Positions 46,424-58,350 of a stretch of 64,000 nt of DNA are shown here, one piece after another. The stretch comes from Daedaleopsis sinensis (taxonomy: Eukaryota > Basidiomycota > Agaricomycetes > Polyporales > Polyporaceae). Both the position numbers and the translations under genes were made by a program. Under the pieces are notes generated by a model that was not told the DNA's origin, made no database searches, and was given only the letters and a program-made list of their open reading frames with translations. The stretch spans positions 2,232,001 through 2,296,000 of the forward strand of contig CM066300.1 of assembly GCA_033807695.1 (NCBI GenBank), written 5' to 3'. Each line of letters starts with the position of its first letter. The first letter of the stretch is position 1.

Positions 46424-48129
46424 ATGCGGCTGAAAGCTATGAGCGCTATCAACGATGAGATGATGAAGCTACTCAGTCAAGAGTTAAGACGTGTCAACGC
46501 AGAGATTCGTGACATCAGGCGACAAAGCACGCAGCCGGGGGTAGGTCCGGTCTTGTTGCCCTCGAGAGCTGATCGACTATATAACACTTTACATTTTGAT
46601 AGGTGCCATCTAGCTCAGCTTCCTCTACTGATGCGGTGTATGCTTTACAAAAGGAGAACGCCCGGCTCAAAGCCGAGATCCAGAACGTCCAGACTAGATG
46701 GTTGCGAGGTTCCAGCGAATCCACTAGACTCAAGCAGGTGAGTAACAACGTCTCGAATGTGTATACGCTAACTACATCGCTCAATCATCTAGGAAGACGT
46801 CGACGGCCTGCGCGCCCGCCTTGACGACTCGGAACTCCATGAAGAAGCCACGCACTACGAGGAGAGGAATGTGGGTGCATATCTTATTATGAAGTGTGCA
46901 TGCCAGGTTGGTGACTTCGGAAGTCTTACAGAATGAGGCGCGCGAAAGATTAGAAGAGAAGATAGAGTCAGCGCGGACAAAGTACCGAGAGGCCAAGTTA
47001 TCCAAATCCGCATTACAAGAGGTAACAGCTCATCTCTCAGCATGCTGTAGCTCCCTAGCGGTGAATGCTGATGTCGTGTTGGATATTTCTATAGTCCGTG
47101 CATGAGACCGAAGCTCAGCTCGCACTTGTCGAGCATGAGCATGGAGAGGTGTTGCAACAATTAGCAGAGGGACAAGCACGACTGGTAAAGCCCTGTATAT
47201 CAGTACTGGTGTGCAATCGTCTAACATCCAGAGCAGATTGAGCTAAAATCTAAGCTGCCATTCGACTTCAGTGCTTTTCTGAAGAACCCAAACCCGTCGA
47301 GTCCCTCGATCCCGCCTACAGTTGAATTAACAACAACCGCGCTTACACTGGAGTTACCTCAGGTGGACATTTTGCAAAGCAGACTATTCCTTCCACACTC
47401 GACTAACAGCTTATCCTGGTCAGGCCATAATAGACTTGTGGTGCGTATATAACCATCTCTCAATTCAACTCCAACTCCATACATACTGATAATGACCAGC
47501 TGTTCCAAAGTGTACATCGGCAAGACACGAGATGATGTGGTTTGGCCTAAACACAAGGGCGAGCACGATCACACGCGGTTCCTCCTTCCTAAACCAAGTC
47601 ATCATTACCACCCGGCACACAATGACACCAAAGGCACCTGGGTCATCAACTACGATTCCACCCCACTAGGAAAGCAGACGGAATTCTTTCACTGCCAGAA
47701 AGGGCCCCAGGGACCGCGGTGGAGATACATGGGGACGTACCAGCACGTCGGCACTTGCGTGCATCCTGCGAAGGTCTACGGCGACATCCTAACACCGGTA
47801 TGCTCTGCAGATACAAGGCGTTTACAACACTCACAACGGTTTGATAGGAGCTCTTGAAGCGAGTCTCCCAGCAAACGATGTTGTTCAAGGAAATGATTCC
47901 ACCCGTGGTCACCAGGATGGTACGGCATATGTACGATTGCGGGGTCCTCAAGATTGCGTGTAGCGCGTGGCGCCGGGTAGGATATAATCGGGAGCTCGCA
48001 GACGCATTGCGCGCAGCTAACATGCTGTCGGTGACGGTGACTTCTTATGGAGCCGGCTCTGCAGTGAAGCGTTACAGGGATGAGGATTTGGAAGTGGGCC
48101 CCTCTGAGAAGAGACGCAAAGATGAGTAG
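46424..48129 (+). CDS. Coiled-coil protein with DUF6697-like C-terminal domain (copy 2)
   Basis: Same architecture as its upstream neighbour. N-terminal coiled coil: MMKLLSQELRRVNAEIRDIR, AVYALQKENARLKAEIQNVQ, NEARERLEEKIESARTKYRE, ETEAQLALVEHEHGEVLQQL. The C-terminal domain has IGKTRDDVVWPKHKG, FFHCQKGPQGPRWRYMGTYQ and IPPVVTRMVRHMYDCGVLKI, matching positions of the domain in copy 1. Between them lies a His-rich linker (SHHYHPAHND). A basic/acidic tail ends KRRKDE. The start could be 46424 or the next Met at 46439 (MSAINDEM). Sequence similarity to copy 1 is low outside the patterned positions, so the duplication is old or they are only architectural relatives. Confidence 0.68.
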
Positions 48130-48287
48130 CGACAGGATTCACATGTTCGGTACAGTGTCTGCATAGTACAGCAGCAGTGATTATACTATTACATATGGTA
48201 GGAGCTCTGCTCAGAACTTCAGTATGACTTCTACGAATCGACCAACTCTCGACTTACTCGTGATGGTCATTACTATTGTCTCGTGGC

Positions 48288-49483
48288 TCAACTGAGATCA
48301 CTTCCCAGTTGGCGTTCCAATCGCACATCTTCCTTGACCTCGCTCACACTAGCGAGCCCTGGCAGCACGACCTTCCACGTGCCCTTCTCCATGATCACTC
48401 TACGTATCTAAGGCGACAAGATTCTATGAGAACTCGTGACAGGTGAATGGAAAAAGCCATACCTGATGCTGTATCAGCTCGTGTACTTTTGGGACGTCTT
48501 CAAGCTTGGCACGGCTCCCCATCAGAGAAGTCGTTTTGATATCAAGGGTGAAGTCGGAATGAGGTGCAGGGAGTGTGAACGTGATGGTTGGATGTGGTGA
48601 GTTCGGTTGTGGGGGTGTCAAGCGAACCTAGGTGGAGAGGGGTTGAGTATGCGCTAACCCGGTCTACTTGCGTATTAATCACTCACAGACGACGCGAATA
48701 GGGAGAGAGAAATAGTGAGTGAGACAGGGAGTCGAGCAAAGGAGGCAAACGGGTAGTTGAAGAGCACCGATGTAGAGATGGAAATGGATACGGAGTCGAT
48801 GTAGCTCATGTCGTACTCAATTTCCTGACATTGCGTTTCAGGTTTCTGAAGCATGGGCTGTGTTGTAAAACGTACCGTATCGGAGCCTGGAGACAGCCCG
48901 CGTTGTACGCGTGCATGCGACAGCCGCGGGGCAGAAGAACCGAGATCCACAGAGTGCACCTTGATATAGTCCTGTGGTGTGGTAGATCTCAGTGTGATGT
49001 TGTGCGGAGATGATATGAGTTGCGTACAAATAGGCCCGTTGGTCGCATCCTGTTTGCAAACTCCTCGACACGCTGCCGCGCTACCTCTGCTCCTTCAGCA
49101 CCGTTCAAGCCATTGCGTAGCTTCACGCGGTACGCCTCGAGTACCTGCCGAAATATAAGATATACCCGCACTAAGCGCGACACGGACGGCTAGATACATA
49201 CCTGCTGTAGGAACACATTCAACCACTCTGAACTCTCAGAATCAACACCCGACTTGGATGCCTCTATTCCACTCAAGTCTAGTCTTGCTGCAGTGAGGTC
49301 TTCGTCGCTACTATCGAGCTCTACCTTCGGTGGGTAAGAAGCCTTCCGGTACGGCCGTTCTATGTCTGTGTCGAAGAAGAGGTATTTGAGAACCAAGAAT
49401 AGCAAGAAGAGAATAGAGCATTGTCCCAGGATAAGTCCTTGAGTAAACGTGGGCTGCAGCGTGAAGACGTACGCCGACGCCAT
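48288..49483 (-). CDS. MMM1: Maintenance of mitochondrial morphology protein 1 (Mmm1, ERMES)
   Basis: ER-membrane subunit of the ER-mitochondria encounter structure, which moves phospholipids. A short luminal N-terminus (FTLQPTFTQGLILGQ) leads into a transmembrane helix (residues about 17-37, ILFLLFLVLKYLFF). An acidic linker and the SMP lipid-binding domain follow: WLNVFLQQVLEAYRVKLRNG, SSAPRLSHARVQRG, IEYDMSYIDSVSISISTSVL and FARLPVSLTISLSLFASSV. The C-terminus has MEKGTWKVVLPGLASVSE. Length and layout match fungal Mmm1. The stop is at 48288-48290. It is convergent with the coiled-coil gene (158 bp) and divergent from the TTL gene (208 bp). Confidence 0.92.
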
Positions 49484-49691
49484 AGAGGGCGGGAGACGAG
49501 GGAGGGAGGGAGTAGCGTGTTAGCCGAAGTTGCGACCATCCATCACGAAAGCGAAACGTAGACGCCCGTGTATCCTACAGGCTACCGTCATAATCACGTG
49601 TGGTGCGTATAACCGCGCGACGCGTTTGACGCCTAGATCGCTCGCCCTCGGCTAGGGTACTCCTTCTCTTCCTCCACTCCTTTGCGCAAAC

Positions 49692-51328
49692 ATGGGCGAA
49701 TTCACCGCGTTCGTATCCTGGCCATCCGCACCGCTCACGAACCGTCTTGTACGCGATGCTCTAAACTGTCTATCGCCACCACCGTCTGTCTTCGACGCGC
49801 TGACACCCGAGATCAGCTCTGCACCTGGACGACTTCTCCAGTGGGCGACCTATGACGCTCTCGATCATGATCTTACCTTCTCCCATAGCCCCGATTCCAA
49901 GGTTCTCTCCTCTTCGTATGTTATCAGGAAAGCCCTCATCCGCAAGCATTTCCTGTCGAGATGCGTCCACAACTACCTCACCAAACATCCCGAATCTGTT
50001 CTCACTCGAGGCGTACCGAGGACGTGGGAGCTAGAGCTCAGCTTTGCAGATGAGCTAGACGAACTATGGGGCGACGACCTGTACGACTTGGCTGCCGAAA
50101 TAGAAAAGAACGATCTAGCTAAGTGGTGGATCCTCAAGCCTGGCATGGCAGACCGAGGCATGGGCCTACGCTTGTTCCACTCGAAGCAAGACCTGGAGGC
50201 CATCTTTCAGGAGTTCGAACAGGACGAGTCCGAGCCCGAAGACGAAGAAGCACCAGCCAATAATCACGACACTGCAGTCGTGACCTCGCAGCTGCGGCAT
50301 TTTGTGATACAAGTAAGCGTTATCACTGATAGAGAACGGCAAACGCATATTGAATAAGCTGTCTCCAGGAATATCTCTCAAACCCACTCCTTTTGGACCC
50401 AGCTGAAGTCCCCTTGGATAATGTTACCAAACCAGCAGCCGACAATCTACACGGACACAAAGTCAGATAACTCTTCATGTCGACCTTTTCATGTTATTCA
50501 AGCCCTACGCAGTTCCATCTTCGTGTCTACTGTGTGGCGTCCGGAGCCATTAAAGTCTACATGTACGAACGCATCCTCGCGCTCTTCTCCGCCATGCCCT
50601 ATACAGCGCCTTCGAAACAAGAGTCAGGTGGCCCGCAGATGGACTTATCCGCGCACCTCACCAACACTGCGCTGCAGACAGAGCGCGGGGAAGCGGGCGT
50701 TCGACTGCTCGACGAACTTGTTGGATGCCATGTGCTCTCCGGTCCCCAGGAGGCACCTCCTAGGCAGCAACCTCGACCTCCACGTGCTATGGGCCGTATG
50801 CTTGACCCTGAGACATTCCACGCGGAGAGGCAGCAGCGAGCGCAAGAAGCCCAGGATGCGCGGCACCCCACGCTGACTGCTTCCGACGTGGCGGAGCTGA
50901 AGAAACAGATCTGCGATGTGCTTGCGGACACTTTCAAAGCTGCCGTTGATATGAGTGTACATTTTCAGGTGAGCCCGCCCTCAACGGTGCTGTGCCTTCT
51001 GAGTGCTCACGCGAGGCTATTCTCACAGCCCGTTCCAAACGCGTTTGAGTTGTTCGGAATCGACTTCGTAGTGACACACGACTCCTCCGCGCCCGCATCC
51101 CAGAAATTCCAGGTTAAGCTCCTAGAGGTCAACTCGGAGCCCGCTATCGAGCTCACGGGTCCGAGACTCACTTGGATCCTCGAGGACCTGTTCAAGAGCA
51201 TCGCGAAGACGTGCGTAGAGCCATTCTTCAGCCAGGACAAGATGTATCAGGCCACGGATATCGGAGGCACGAAAGATAACCTCAGGTTATGTCTTGATTT
51301 GCAGGTCAGAGGATCTGGGGGGTGGTGA
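49692..51328 (+). CDS. Tubulin-tyrosine-ligase-like (TTL domain) ATP-grasp protein
   Basis: ATP-grasp fold. The central part has KWWILKPGMADRGMGLRLF (phosphate loop), HFVIQ joined to EYLSNPLLLDP, HKFHLRVYCVASGAIKVYMY and DLSAHLTNTALQ. The C-terminal part has FELFGIDFVV and KLLEVNSEPAIELTGPRLT, with the Mg-binding Glu and Asn of the family. The N-terminal 60 residues resemble the start of fungal TTL-domain proteins of the Pby1 type, without the extra 5'-nucleotidase domain. The substrate need not be tubulin. Introns start near 50312, 50463 and 50968. The last 20 residues and the stop at 51326-51328 are less certain. Confidence 0.82.
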
Positions 51329-51587
51329 AAGGATGGAAGAATTCGAATGAACCATGCTATGAATGTATCGAATAGTTGACATGTAGTCAAGAGCCCTCAT
51401 TCTATACTTTACACGATAGCCGCATTCTGAAGGTGCCTCGCAGGAATATCGCCTCGGCAATAGCCGAAGCACACAATATGCATGATGTCGCGCCGCGCGC
51501 GTATACCGCAAGACATCCGACGCGACTCGCGAGTCAAACTACCATCCTGCGACGACTTCTCCTATTCTAACCTGAGAAGAACGCATA

Positions 51588-52318
51588 ATGTCATCCAACA
51601 CCTCAAATGTCCTCTTTGACGACATCTTCACGATCAGCGACATAGACAAGGAGGGGAAGAAATTTGACCGAGGTGCGTTCGCGCGTCGGCCGTTCCCCGC
51701 TCCTGCCTCCCGTTCATCCTTCGTTCAGTGTCGCGTCTATACGCCCGCTCGAAGAACTACGATATGGAGCTGACGCTGGACTACAACGTCGAGCTCTTCC
51801 CCTTACAAAACGACCAGTCGTTCGCGCTCGCGCTCGCGTCGTCCCTGTCCCGCGTACCACAGGGCGCGGCCGGTGCGGCCGATGACGAGGAGAAGGACCG
51901 GGACGTGTGGAGGCCAGATGTGAAGCGGAGGGGGCTGGACGACGACTACGAGTACGTGATGTACGGAAAGGTGAGTGCCGTCCAGACGTCCCGCCGTTGT
52001 GCGCCCCCCCAACTCCCTGGGCCCCTACTGTGTTTCTCCACCCTATACCCCTCTCTGTCTTCTTCCTTCTTCCTTCTTCCCCTTTCCCTTGCCATGTTGA
52101 CACGCTCATATGAGCCCGAAGGTGTACAGGTTCGACAGCGGGTCGGCAGAGGTAGTGTGAGTTGCCCACTTTGTATGTCGCCCGGCTCTCGACTCACTCA
52201 TGTCTGCAGTACGGCGTACGCCTCCTTCGGCGGACTGTTGATGTCCCTCACGGGCTCACACAGACATATGACCAACATTGTGCTCGGCGACCCTGTATTC
52301 ATACTGCTTCGCCGGTAG
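51588..52318 (+). CDS. RPB8: RNA polymerase I/II/III subunit Rpb8 (RPABC3)
   Basis: The N-terminus matches the family (VLFDDIFTISDIDKEGKKFD, then RVSRLYARSKNYDMELTLDY). NVELFPLQNDQSFALALASS follows. A divergent acidic loop precedes YEYVMYGKVYRFDSG. The end is TAYASFGGLLMSLTGSHRHM then a short C-terminus VFILLRR. Four exons, with introns starting near 51674, 51971 and 52158. About 160 residues, as expected. Housekeeping subunit shared by the three nuclear polymerases. Confidence 0.95.
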
Positions 52319-52549
52319 TCGTAATCGGACGGTGCTCTCGTGCACTAGATTGTACTTTTACCATGCGCTTTACAAGTTAGACGAAAAGGATCGAGGCTAG
52401 GCCGTGCGTGCGTATTCAGAGTGGTGCTACGATGGTTTGGCGACCTTGTCATACATATGTGAATGGTGAGTTTCAGGTTTCGGTTGATTCGATACATGCT
52501 AATAGTAGTACATCCAGGTAGTTGTTCCGCTTGCGTCAACGCTTTTCGA

Positions 52550-53000
52550 TCAGTACGGGATACCCATAGACTCCAAGACCTTAGCAGAGTGCAACTTGGC
52601 CTCTGCCGAGATGTTCGGGTTGGCCAATGCAGCCTGTAGCAGTCGAAGTGAGCGAGCCCGCGGCAGTCATGGAGATCCAAACCAGCGGCTCTGTGCACAC
52701 CTTGTGGCCGATCACGACGTTGTCCTCGTGAATCTGCTCCTGGTTGAGCTGTCCCGACGCTTCCATCGCTTGGAGACGCTGAGCGGCACGCTGCTTAGCC
52801 TCCTCCGACGTGTAGGGATTCGAGATAGCGGCCTCTGAAAGTGTGAGTGCAAAGGTCAGCGTCAGCTCTTATGATTGTGAGGCATCTAGCGTACTTAGAC
52901 CGCGGGCGACCTACAGATCGTCATGCTCTGGTCAGCCTATGGACCGTGTGGGAGAAAGGACCACTCAACGGAGATAATGACGTACGTTTCCGGCAGACAT
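52550..53000 (-). CDS. Con-6 family conidiation protein (copy 1)
   Basis: 82 residues with two Con-6 repeats: NVARGLKAAISNPYTSEEAK then HKAALANPNISAEAKLHSAK. Con-6 is a small hydrophilic stress/development protein first described in conidiating ascomycetes. Four coding exons: 53000-52986 (15 nt, MSAGN), 52910-52895 (16 nt), 52834-52701 (134 nt) and 52633-52550 (84 nt). Every junction has GT-AG signals and the frame is intact from ATG to the stop at 52550-52552. A TATA box lies 71-78 bp upstream. The other copy (58442-58865) has the same lengths for the last three exons. Confidence 0.9.
52895..52910 (-). other. 16-nt microexon in Con-6 copy 1
   Basis: GTCGCCCGCGGTCTAA encodes VARGL plus one base of Lys. 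It lies between CTGTAG and GTACGC. Confidence 0.85.
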
Positions 53001-53816
53001 GCTTATGTCTCGTGTATGTGCGAATGCTTACTGGTGTGCATATTACCTGCACCGTCCACCGCAGGTCGTGCCTTTATACTGCGCCAGTCGATCTACGTCA
53101 GACTCTGCAGCCCGTGGAATGGATAGCCTCGGTCCATGGCCGCAAAGACGCACGGCTGATGTCATGCTGGTGTCGTACGGACCTTCTCCTCACCCCGAGT
53201 CGTCTGCCGCTCCACCTCTTAAGGCAGCTTGCGGACCTCGAGCCCGCCAAACGTACGGTGGGCGGTGGCAACCTCGGCCAGTAGCCACTCGCGGGCGCCG
53301 CAGACTCTCGACCGTGCTACCCTCTCCGATCAGACTGGGTCCGGTGGGCGCACGGGGCAGCATCGAGCTCGAAGACGTCTTCCCGAAGCGAACAACGAGG
53401 TCTTGTGCACGACATGTGCTGCGCGGGCTGGCGCCAACAAGAACATGAAAGCGCCACACTCACCGAAGCGAAGCTGTCGGTGTGTGGGGTGGGTGCGGCC
53501 CTTCGCCTGGTGTGAGCGGTGCGTTTAGGCTCACATCGGTGCACACTTGAGGTCTTCGATTTTTTTGAGTACCTCGACGCTCGGAGCAGGGCAGTTGACC
53601 CCGGTCAATGCTATCCAGCAGAAGGAAACCAAGATCTCAATAGGCGAACGGCTATACAGGTACAGCGAGCACGAGCACCACAGAGTAGTTAGACTACCCC
53701 AGTCCAAGCCCAAAGAAACGTACATATCGTTATAGTGTGATAGATAGTGAGAGAAGCACGAACACACCGAAGTACACATCCCGCGGCCGACCTCTACCGT
53801 CACGTCCGTCTCAAAT
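53001..53816. other. Con-6 promoter and an unexplained GC-rich block
   Basis: 53001-53150 holds the Con-6 promoter. 53190-53530 is GC-rich with open frames in several phases on both strands, and coding-like stretches such as REWLLAEVATAHRTFGGLEV on the minus strand end at a stop. I could not assemble a convincing spliced gene, so none is called. Confidence 0.4.
53071..53078 (-). promoter_or_regulatory. TATA box of Con-6 copy 1
   Basis: TATAAAGG on the minus strand, 71-78 bp before the start codon at 53000. Confidence 0.6.
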
Positions 53817-54819
53817 CTATACCTGGGGGTACGCGTGCGGCACATTCGCGGGCTGGCCCAGGACCCCGGGCTGCGGGTGCGGCTGCGGACTGTAGCCCGT
53901 CACTTGGGGCGAGGAATATCCCGTGGTCTGGGGGGACAGCGCGGCCTGCTGGGGCGGGTAGCCATACTGGCCGGTCGGGTTCAGTGCGGCGGTCTCGTGC
54001 GGCTTCTCGGCGAACGCGCCGGGGGTGGACGCAGGCGGGACGCTGCCCGAGCCGTTGAGCTGTATCGTCTTGACGGACTGCTGCCAGATGTAGTTGCCGC
54101 GGTTGGCCTGGATGAGCAGGATGATGAGGAGCGTGACGGCGTACGCCCAGACTGCGCGGAGGAAGAGGTGGTTAGCATGATGGCAAAGCATGCGTGTGAT
54201 CGTAGCACTTACGCACGACCCATGCGAGAAACCCGAACGCAGCGGCGGCAGATGTCTCGGAGCAGACCGTGCGCGCGGCCGCGGGCGTCCAGACGCTGCA
54301 ATCGACCCAGAAGCCGGACGAGTTGGCGGCAGCGGCACCTCCGGTGGCGAGCATCAGCACGCCAAGGAAGCCTGTCAAAGGGGCGCACGGTCAACGTCGG
54401 ACGACAGTGGCATGGATAGGAAGAGATGCTGAGCGTACCGAGCCACGACAACTCAACAACGATCATGGACGTGAAAGCACCCGTCCGGAGCAGATCGATG
54501 ATCAACCTGTGTATGGGAGAGGGGTAGATGATGAGCATCGTCTGAGGGGTGGTGGGTGGGACGTCAGAGAGATGGACGTACATGGCGGGGAGAGACACGA
54601 GGGCGAAGACCGCAGTGGCGACGGCGAGGCCTGCCCAGGCGAAGGTGGGCAGTCGCAGGTCACCGACGGCGGAGAGGGCGTGCGCGCCGAGACCGAGGAG
54701 CACGATGGCACAGAAGGCGGCCCATACTGCGTCATGTGTGAACAATGGACAAACATACCGTCAGAGGAGCTGCTGGACGTACTGAGTGCAACGAGGCGGA
54801 CGATAGAAAGCCAGTACAT
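53817..54819 (-). CDS. MARVEL-type four-helix membrane protein
   Basis: A tetraspan of the MARVEL/Nce102 sort. The four hydrophobic segments are IWAAFCAIVLLGLGAHAL, WAGLAVATAVFALVSLPAMY, MIVVELSWLGFLGVLMLATG and VWAYAVTLLIILLIQA. Between TM3 and TM4 is a Cys-containing loop (NSSGFWVDCSVW ... RTVCSETSAAAAFGFLAWV). The cytosolic tail is rich in Gly/Tyr/Pro/Gln (GYSSPQVTGYSPQPHPQPG). The first coding exon is 37 nt (MYWLSIVRLVAL) from 54819. Other introns start near 54585, 54494, 54370 and 54207. Likely a plasma-membrane or vesicle protein. The exact role is unknown. The stop is at 53817-53819. Confidence 0.75.
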
Positions 54820-56307
54820 CGTGATTATCAGTCTTGATCTGTACCGTACGGGAGGAGAGTGGTCGAGAGGGATACTTGAAAAAACGTGGACGTTAGGCAG
54901 GAAGTGAGGGTAGGATGCAAACGAAACACACCTGGGTTAGAACACCGGAGAGTGAGCGTTGAGCAGCCTTGAGGCGGGGGGCACGACTACCGCACTGTTT
55001 TATGCAGCGTCGGACGGAAGAAGGGCGCGTCGTCGTGGGTATTTGAGGATTTGTGTCCGTCCTTGGCTGTCGGGAAAAGCACAGCCGACGGCCGTGCAGT
55101 CTGGCATGGGCCGGAGGATAGTGTCAGTGATCGACATGGGACGTTCCTGCCGACCCCATCTGGCATCCTTGGCAGAGGTTTGAGCGCGAGCGTCGGCGCC
55201 CGACGCCATCTCCCTTAATTACGGCGACATTTTCGTCGATTCAGATGCCCAAAGGCGGTTAGCGTATGCTACATGGATATATTTTGCGCGTTTGTGCATA
55301 GCTTCTGGGTGCGGTCCAGCACTGGATGTTCCTGGGATGGTCCGATTGGATGGGTCCTTTCTCCTATTACGCCCAGTAGAGGGAGCAAGCTCAGGCGTTC
55401 GATAGATCCTGGATAAGTAGACCACATCGCCTCGCAAAATCCGCATGTACCCCTAGTAGTATTAGGACGTAAACCCACCTGTCCAAATGCCAGTCACGGC
55501 CCTCATAATGCCGTTACTAGCACAAACCACCTATGACAGAGTTGAGATATATACAAACATATCATGTCTAGATCTTTCACTCACGGTTCTGCTTCTCTCA
55601 GAGTCGCCGCCAACTGTCACTCCGTCGCTGTGCTTTCAGCTTATAACCAGGACTGGCACAACGTGGAGCGCCCACCCGGATCCGAGCTATCTATCGTCGC
55701 CACCATCAGGAGGCTGCGAGACATATTGACAGGTCATCTCCGCGGCTAGCTTGTGACTATAATGCATGATACTGTACCATGCCTATATGCATGGCTCCAT
55801 GTGTGCCGTCAGTTGGACGACGAGAAGCTGGCAACTCGCAAGGATTGCAAGTTGGCTATTTGTTGCAGGCGACTCTGTTGCGCAGTAAGTAGACTTAAGG
55901 TCAGGTCCAGGCGAAATTAGGTTTATCAGAGTACTTACGTGACTCCCGCGCGAATGTACCTTTTTCGCGTAGATCGGGAATACTTATGTGGCCATAAGGA
56001 GACATGCCGACGATCTTCATTTTTGTTTGGTCTCAGACCGATCCGGAGCGTTACGCCGTACGGATCCTGGCTGCAGTGCAGAGCCAAGTCGGGGAGTGAC
56101 ACTAGGTGATACTGCATGCGCAAGACCTACCCACTTCAAAGCTTTATCGTCGGTTATAGTATGTCGTAGAGATTGCGGGGGTAATCAGCAGACAATTCGC
56201 GTCGAACTGTCCTAGACATCGTGATGCCGGTGACAACGTTTGGGTACTGTCGTGTAACTGACAGAGAGGCCTGCGTTGTATGCGGTTCCATCCCTGTCAG
56301 GTTGGAC

Positions 56308-56353
56308 GTTGATAGGTATGACCTCTGCTCGTTGATAGGTATGACCTCTGCTC
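56308..56353. repeat. 23-bp perfect tandem duplication
   Basis: GTTGATAGGTATGACCTCTG plus CTC occurs twice head-to-tail (56308-56330 and 56331-56353) without mismatch, which suggests a recent slippage or repair event. Confidence 0.9.
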
Positions 56354-57555
56354 CGGGTAGTGCGTCATTCTAAGGTGCGAGAGTCCGGCGAGGTGCTCAC
56401 AAGGGAGTCGGAGAAGCGGGGGGATGCGATGAGGGTGAGGGAAGGAACGTGGGGGAGCGCGCAGCGCGTATGCCGGATGTCGTAGTATAACGAGAGTCGA
56501 GAGTCGGACGTGAACGAGAGCGAAACGAGAGGGCGAAGCGATAGATGTATTGCTTGAAGATGGCGGTGGTACTTATATGAGAGCTAAACTAAGCGAAGGG
56601 AAAGTAAGTAGTCCGGCTTGATAGCGATACCTGTGCGTCTTAAATTAATAACCCAAGAAAAGAAAATACGAAAAAGGAAAGAGGAGGAGGAGAGGAAAGA
56701 ATCCGAGGCTAGTACGAGCTGTGATTAGACGGGATGAGCTTACCTTACCTTGACGCGTGCTCACAGAGACCACGAGATGGTCAGTGTTTTATCTAGGGAT
56801 AGTGAACGGGGAGGGCAAAAATTCGACGCTCGAGTCGTTTGACTTGCTTGAGCTTCCGCGCGCCTCCGGCGCACGGATACTTGAGATACCATTGTGTCGT
56901 TCCCTCTTGTCTCTTTGAGCGAGCGGCATGATGGCCGTCGGCTATTCATGGTCGAGGGACTGGATCCGCTGAGCGCTCGTTCGATGTTGATAAAATTACT
57001 TAGAGGCTGCACGAGTGCGGAGTACCTCCATGGGTACATACAATGACAGCGTGTTGTGCCTGCTACAGCCGAGTGTGTCGTAGCACTGTATGAAGGGACA
57101 AGATGTTACTAGCAGCTCTCGAGGGCAGTAGCCGCAATGTGCGATTTGGCAACCGGCCCGGAGGGTAATTTGTACTACTACCATGGCCACTTACTGAAGT
57201 CAAGTAAGACAGATATGCCACGCAGGCTTTCTAGAGGTTATTGACATGTGTATGGAATTATCATCTGTGGAGTCTAAAGCTTTAATTTGAACCTGGAATA
57301 CCCACTACTGACACTCACCGTCGCTGAGGTGTAGTAGTAGTATCAGAATTGGTTCAACACGGTCTCCTCACCGGAGTCAAGCTAGAACAAAGAAGAGTAA
57401 ATCATCGTGATCGTGCTCATGTCCATTCTCTAGCTTCAAGTTCGCTTACCTGCTTTTAAGATCTCAAACCCATGATGAACAGCGGTGGGGAGTCTATAGC
57501 AAACTGCTGAAGGACATGCCACATTATAGTAGGTGCCGCCGCTGCATAGAGCGCT

Positions 57556-57615
57556 TGTACGCCTTCCAGATAAGGAATATGCTTATGTACGCCTTCCTGA
57601 TAAGGTAAGTGCTTA
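57556..57615. repeat. 30-bp tandem repeat, two copies plus a decayed third
   Basis: Units begin TGTACGCCTTCC and end TGCTTA (57556-57585, 57586-57615), with about five differences. A third, more diverged unit (CGTACGCTATCC) follows up to about 57645, next to the MITE. Confidence 0.8.
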
Positions 57616-57650
57616 CGTACGCTATCCGCTATCAGTATCTCGCACAGGTA

Positions 57651-58217
57651 CTATCATGTACGGGGTTTTGCAAAATTTATTTTGCAACTTCCGTCTCTCC
57701 TTCAAATGGGGGTGCACAAAATCAACTTTTGGTACGTATATATCGAATGCATCAAGGAACACTTTTATGAAGTTTGATGGACGTAGCATAAGAATTGCGA
57801 ACACAACGGAAGTAAGAATTTACGCGCCCGAGAAATGCATACTTTGCACCACTGTGCAAACAGCGCCCAAATTGCACATTCTAACTTGACTATGTCATGG
57901 CAAACGTTTTTCTGAGAGAATCGGGTGTCTCAAACGCGTATGTAGCATCCTCAGTACCTCACAGGCAAAAACATACGGTCCAACGCTTGGTGTACATCGA
58001 GGGATCTCTCGATTGATGGCGTGACAGGGGGGTGTATACAAATATTACCCCTTCGTCCGCCCTCCTCCCTTCCATTCTGCTCACTCTGTGTAGACATATA
58101 GTGCAGAGACATACTGTAGATTGTACCTGCAAATATTGTATCGTAATCCGTGAAGGGACGGGGGAGTAGCACGGATTTGTCAAATTTTGCAATTTTGCAA
58201 AACCCCGTACATGATAG
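57651..58217. mobile_element. Non-autonomous TIR element (MITE) with TA target duplication
   Basis: The ends are inverted copies: CTATCATGTACGGGGTTTTG continuing CAAAATT (57651-57677) and its exact reverse complement at 58191-58217. TA dinucleotides flank both ends (57649-57650, 58218-58219). The 567-bp interior has no transposase. Its only open frame is short and unrelated to known families. Subterminal TTTTGCAA repeats lie inside each end. The TA duplication suggests mobilisation by a Tc1/mariner-like transposase, but the superfamily is inferred. Confidence 0.8.
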
Positions 58218-58342
58218 TATCCGTGGCGAGCCAGTAGTCCCGACGTCGCTGCGTCATAGACTCCCGTTTCTGGAAGGGTGCTTCTCCATGTATGGACATA
58301 GAGTTGCTAGGTGGTTTGGTTCGTACCTACTGGGGATATCTG

Positions 58343-58350
58343 TATAAATA
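58343..58350 (+). promoter_or_regulatory. TATA box of Con-6 copy 2
   Basis: TATAAATA, 92-99 bp before the expected start site at 58442. This makes the in-frame ATG at 58292 an unlikely start because it lies upstream of the box. Confidence 0.6.
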
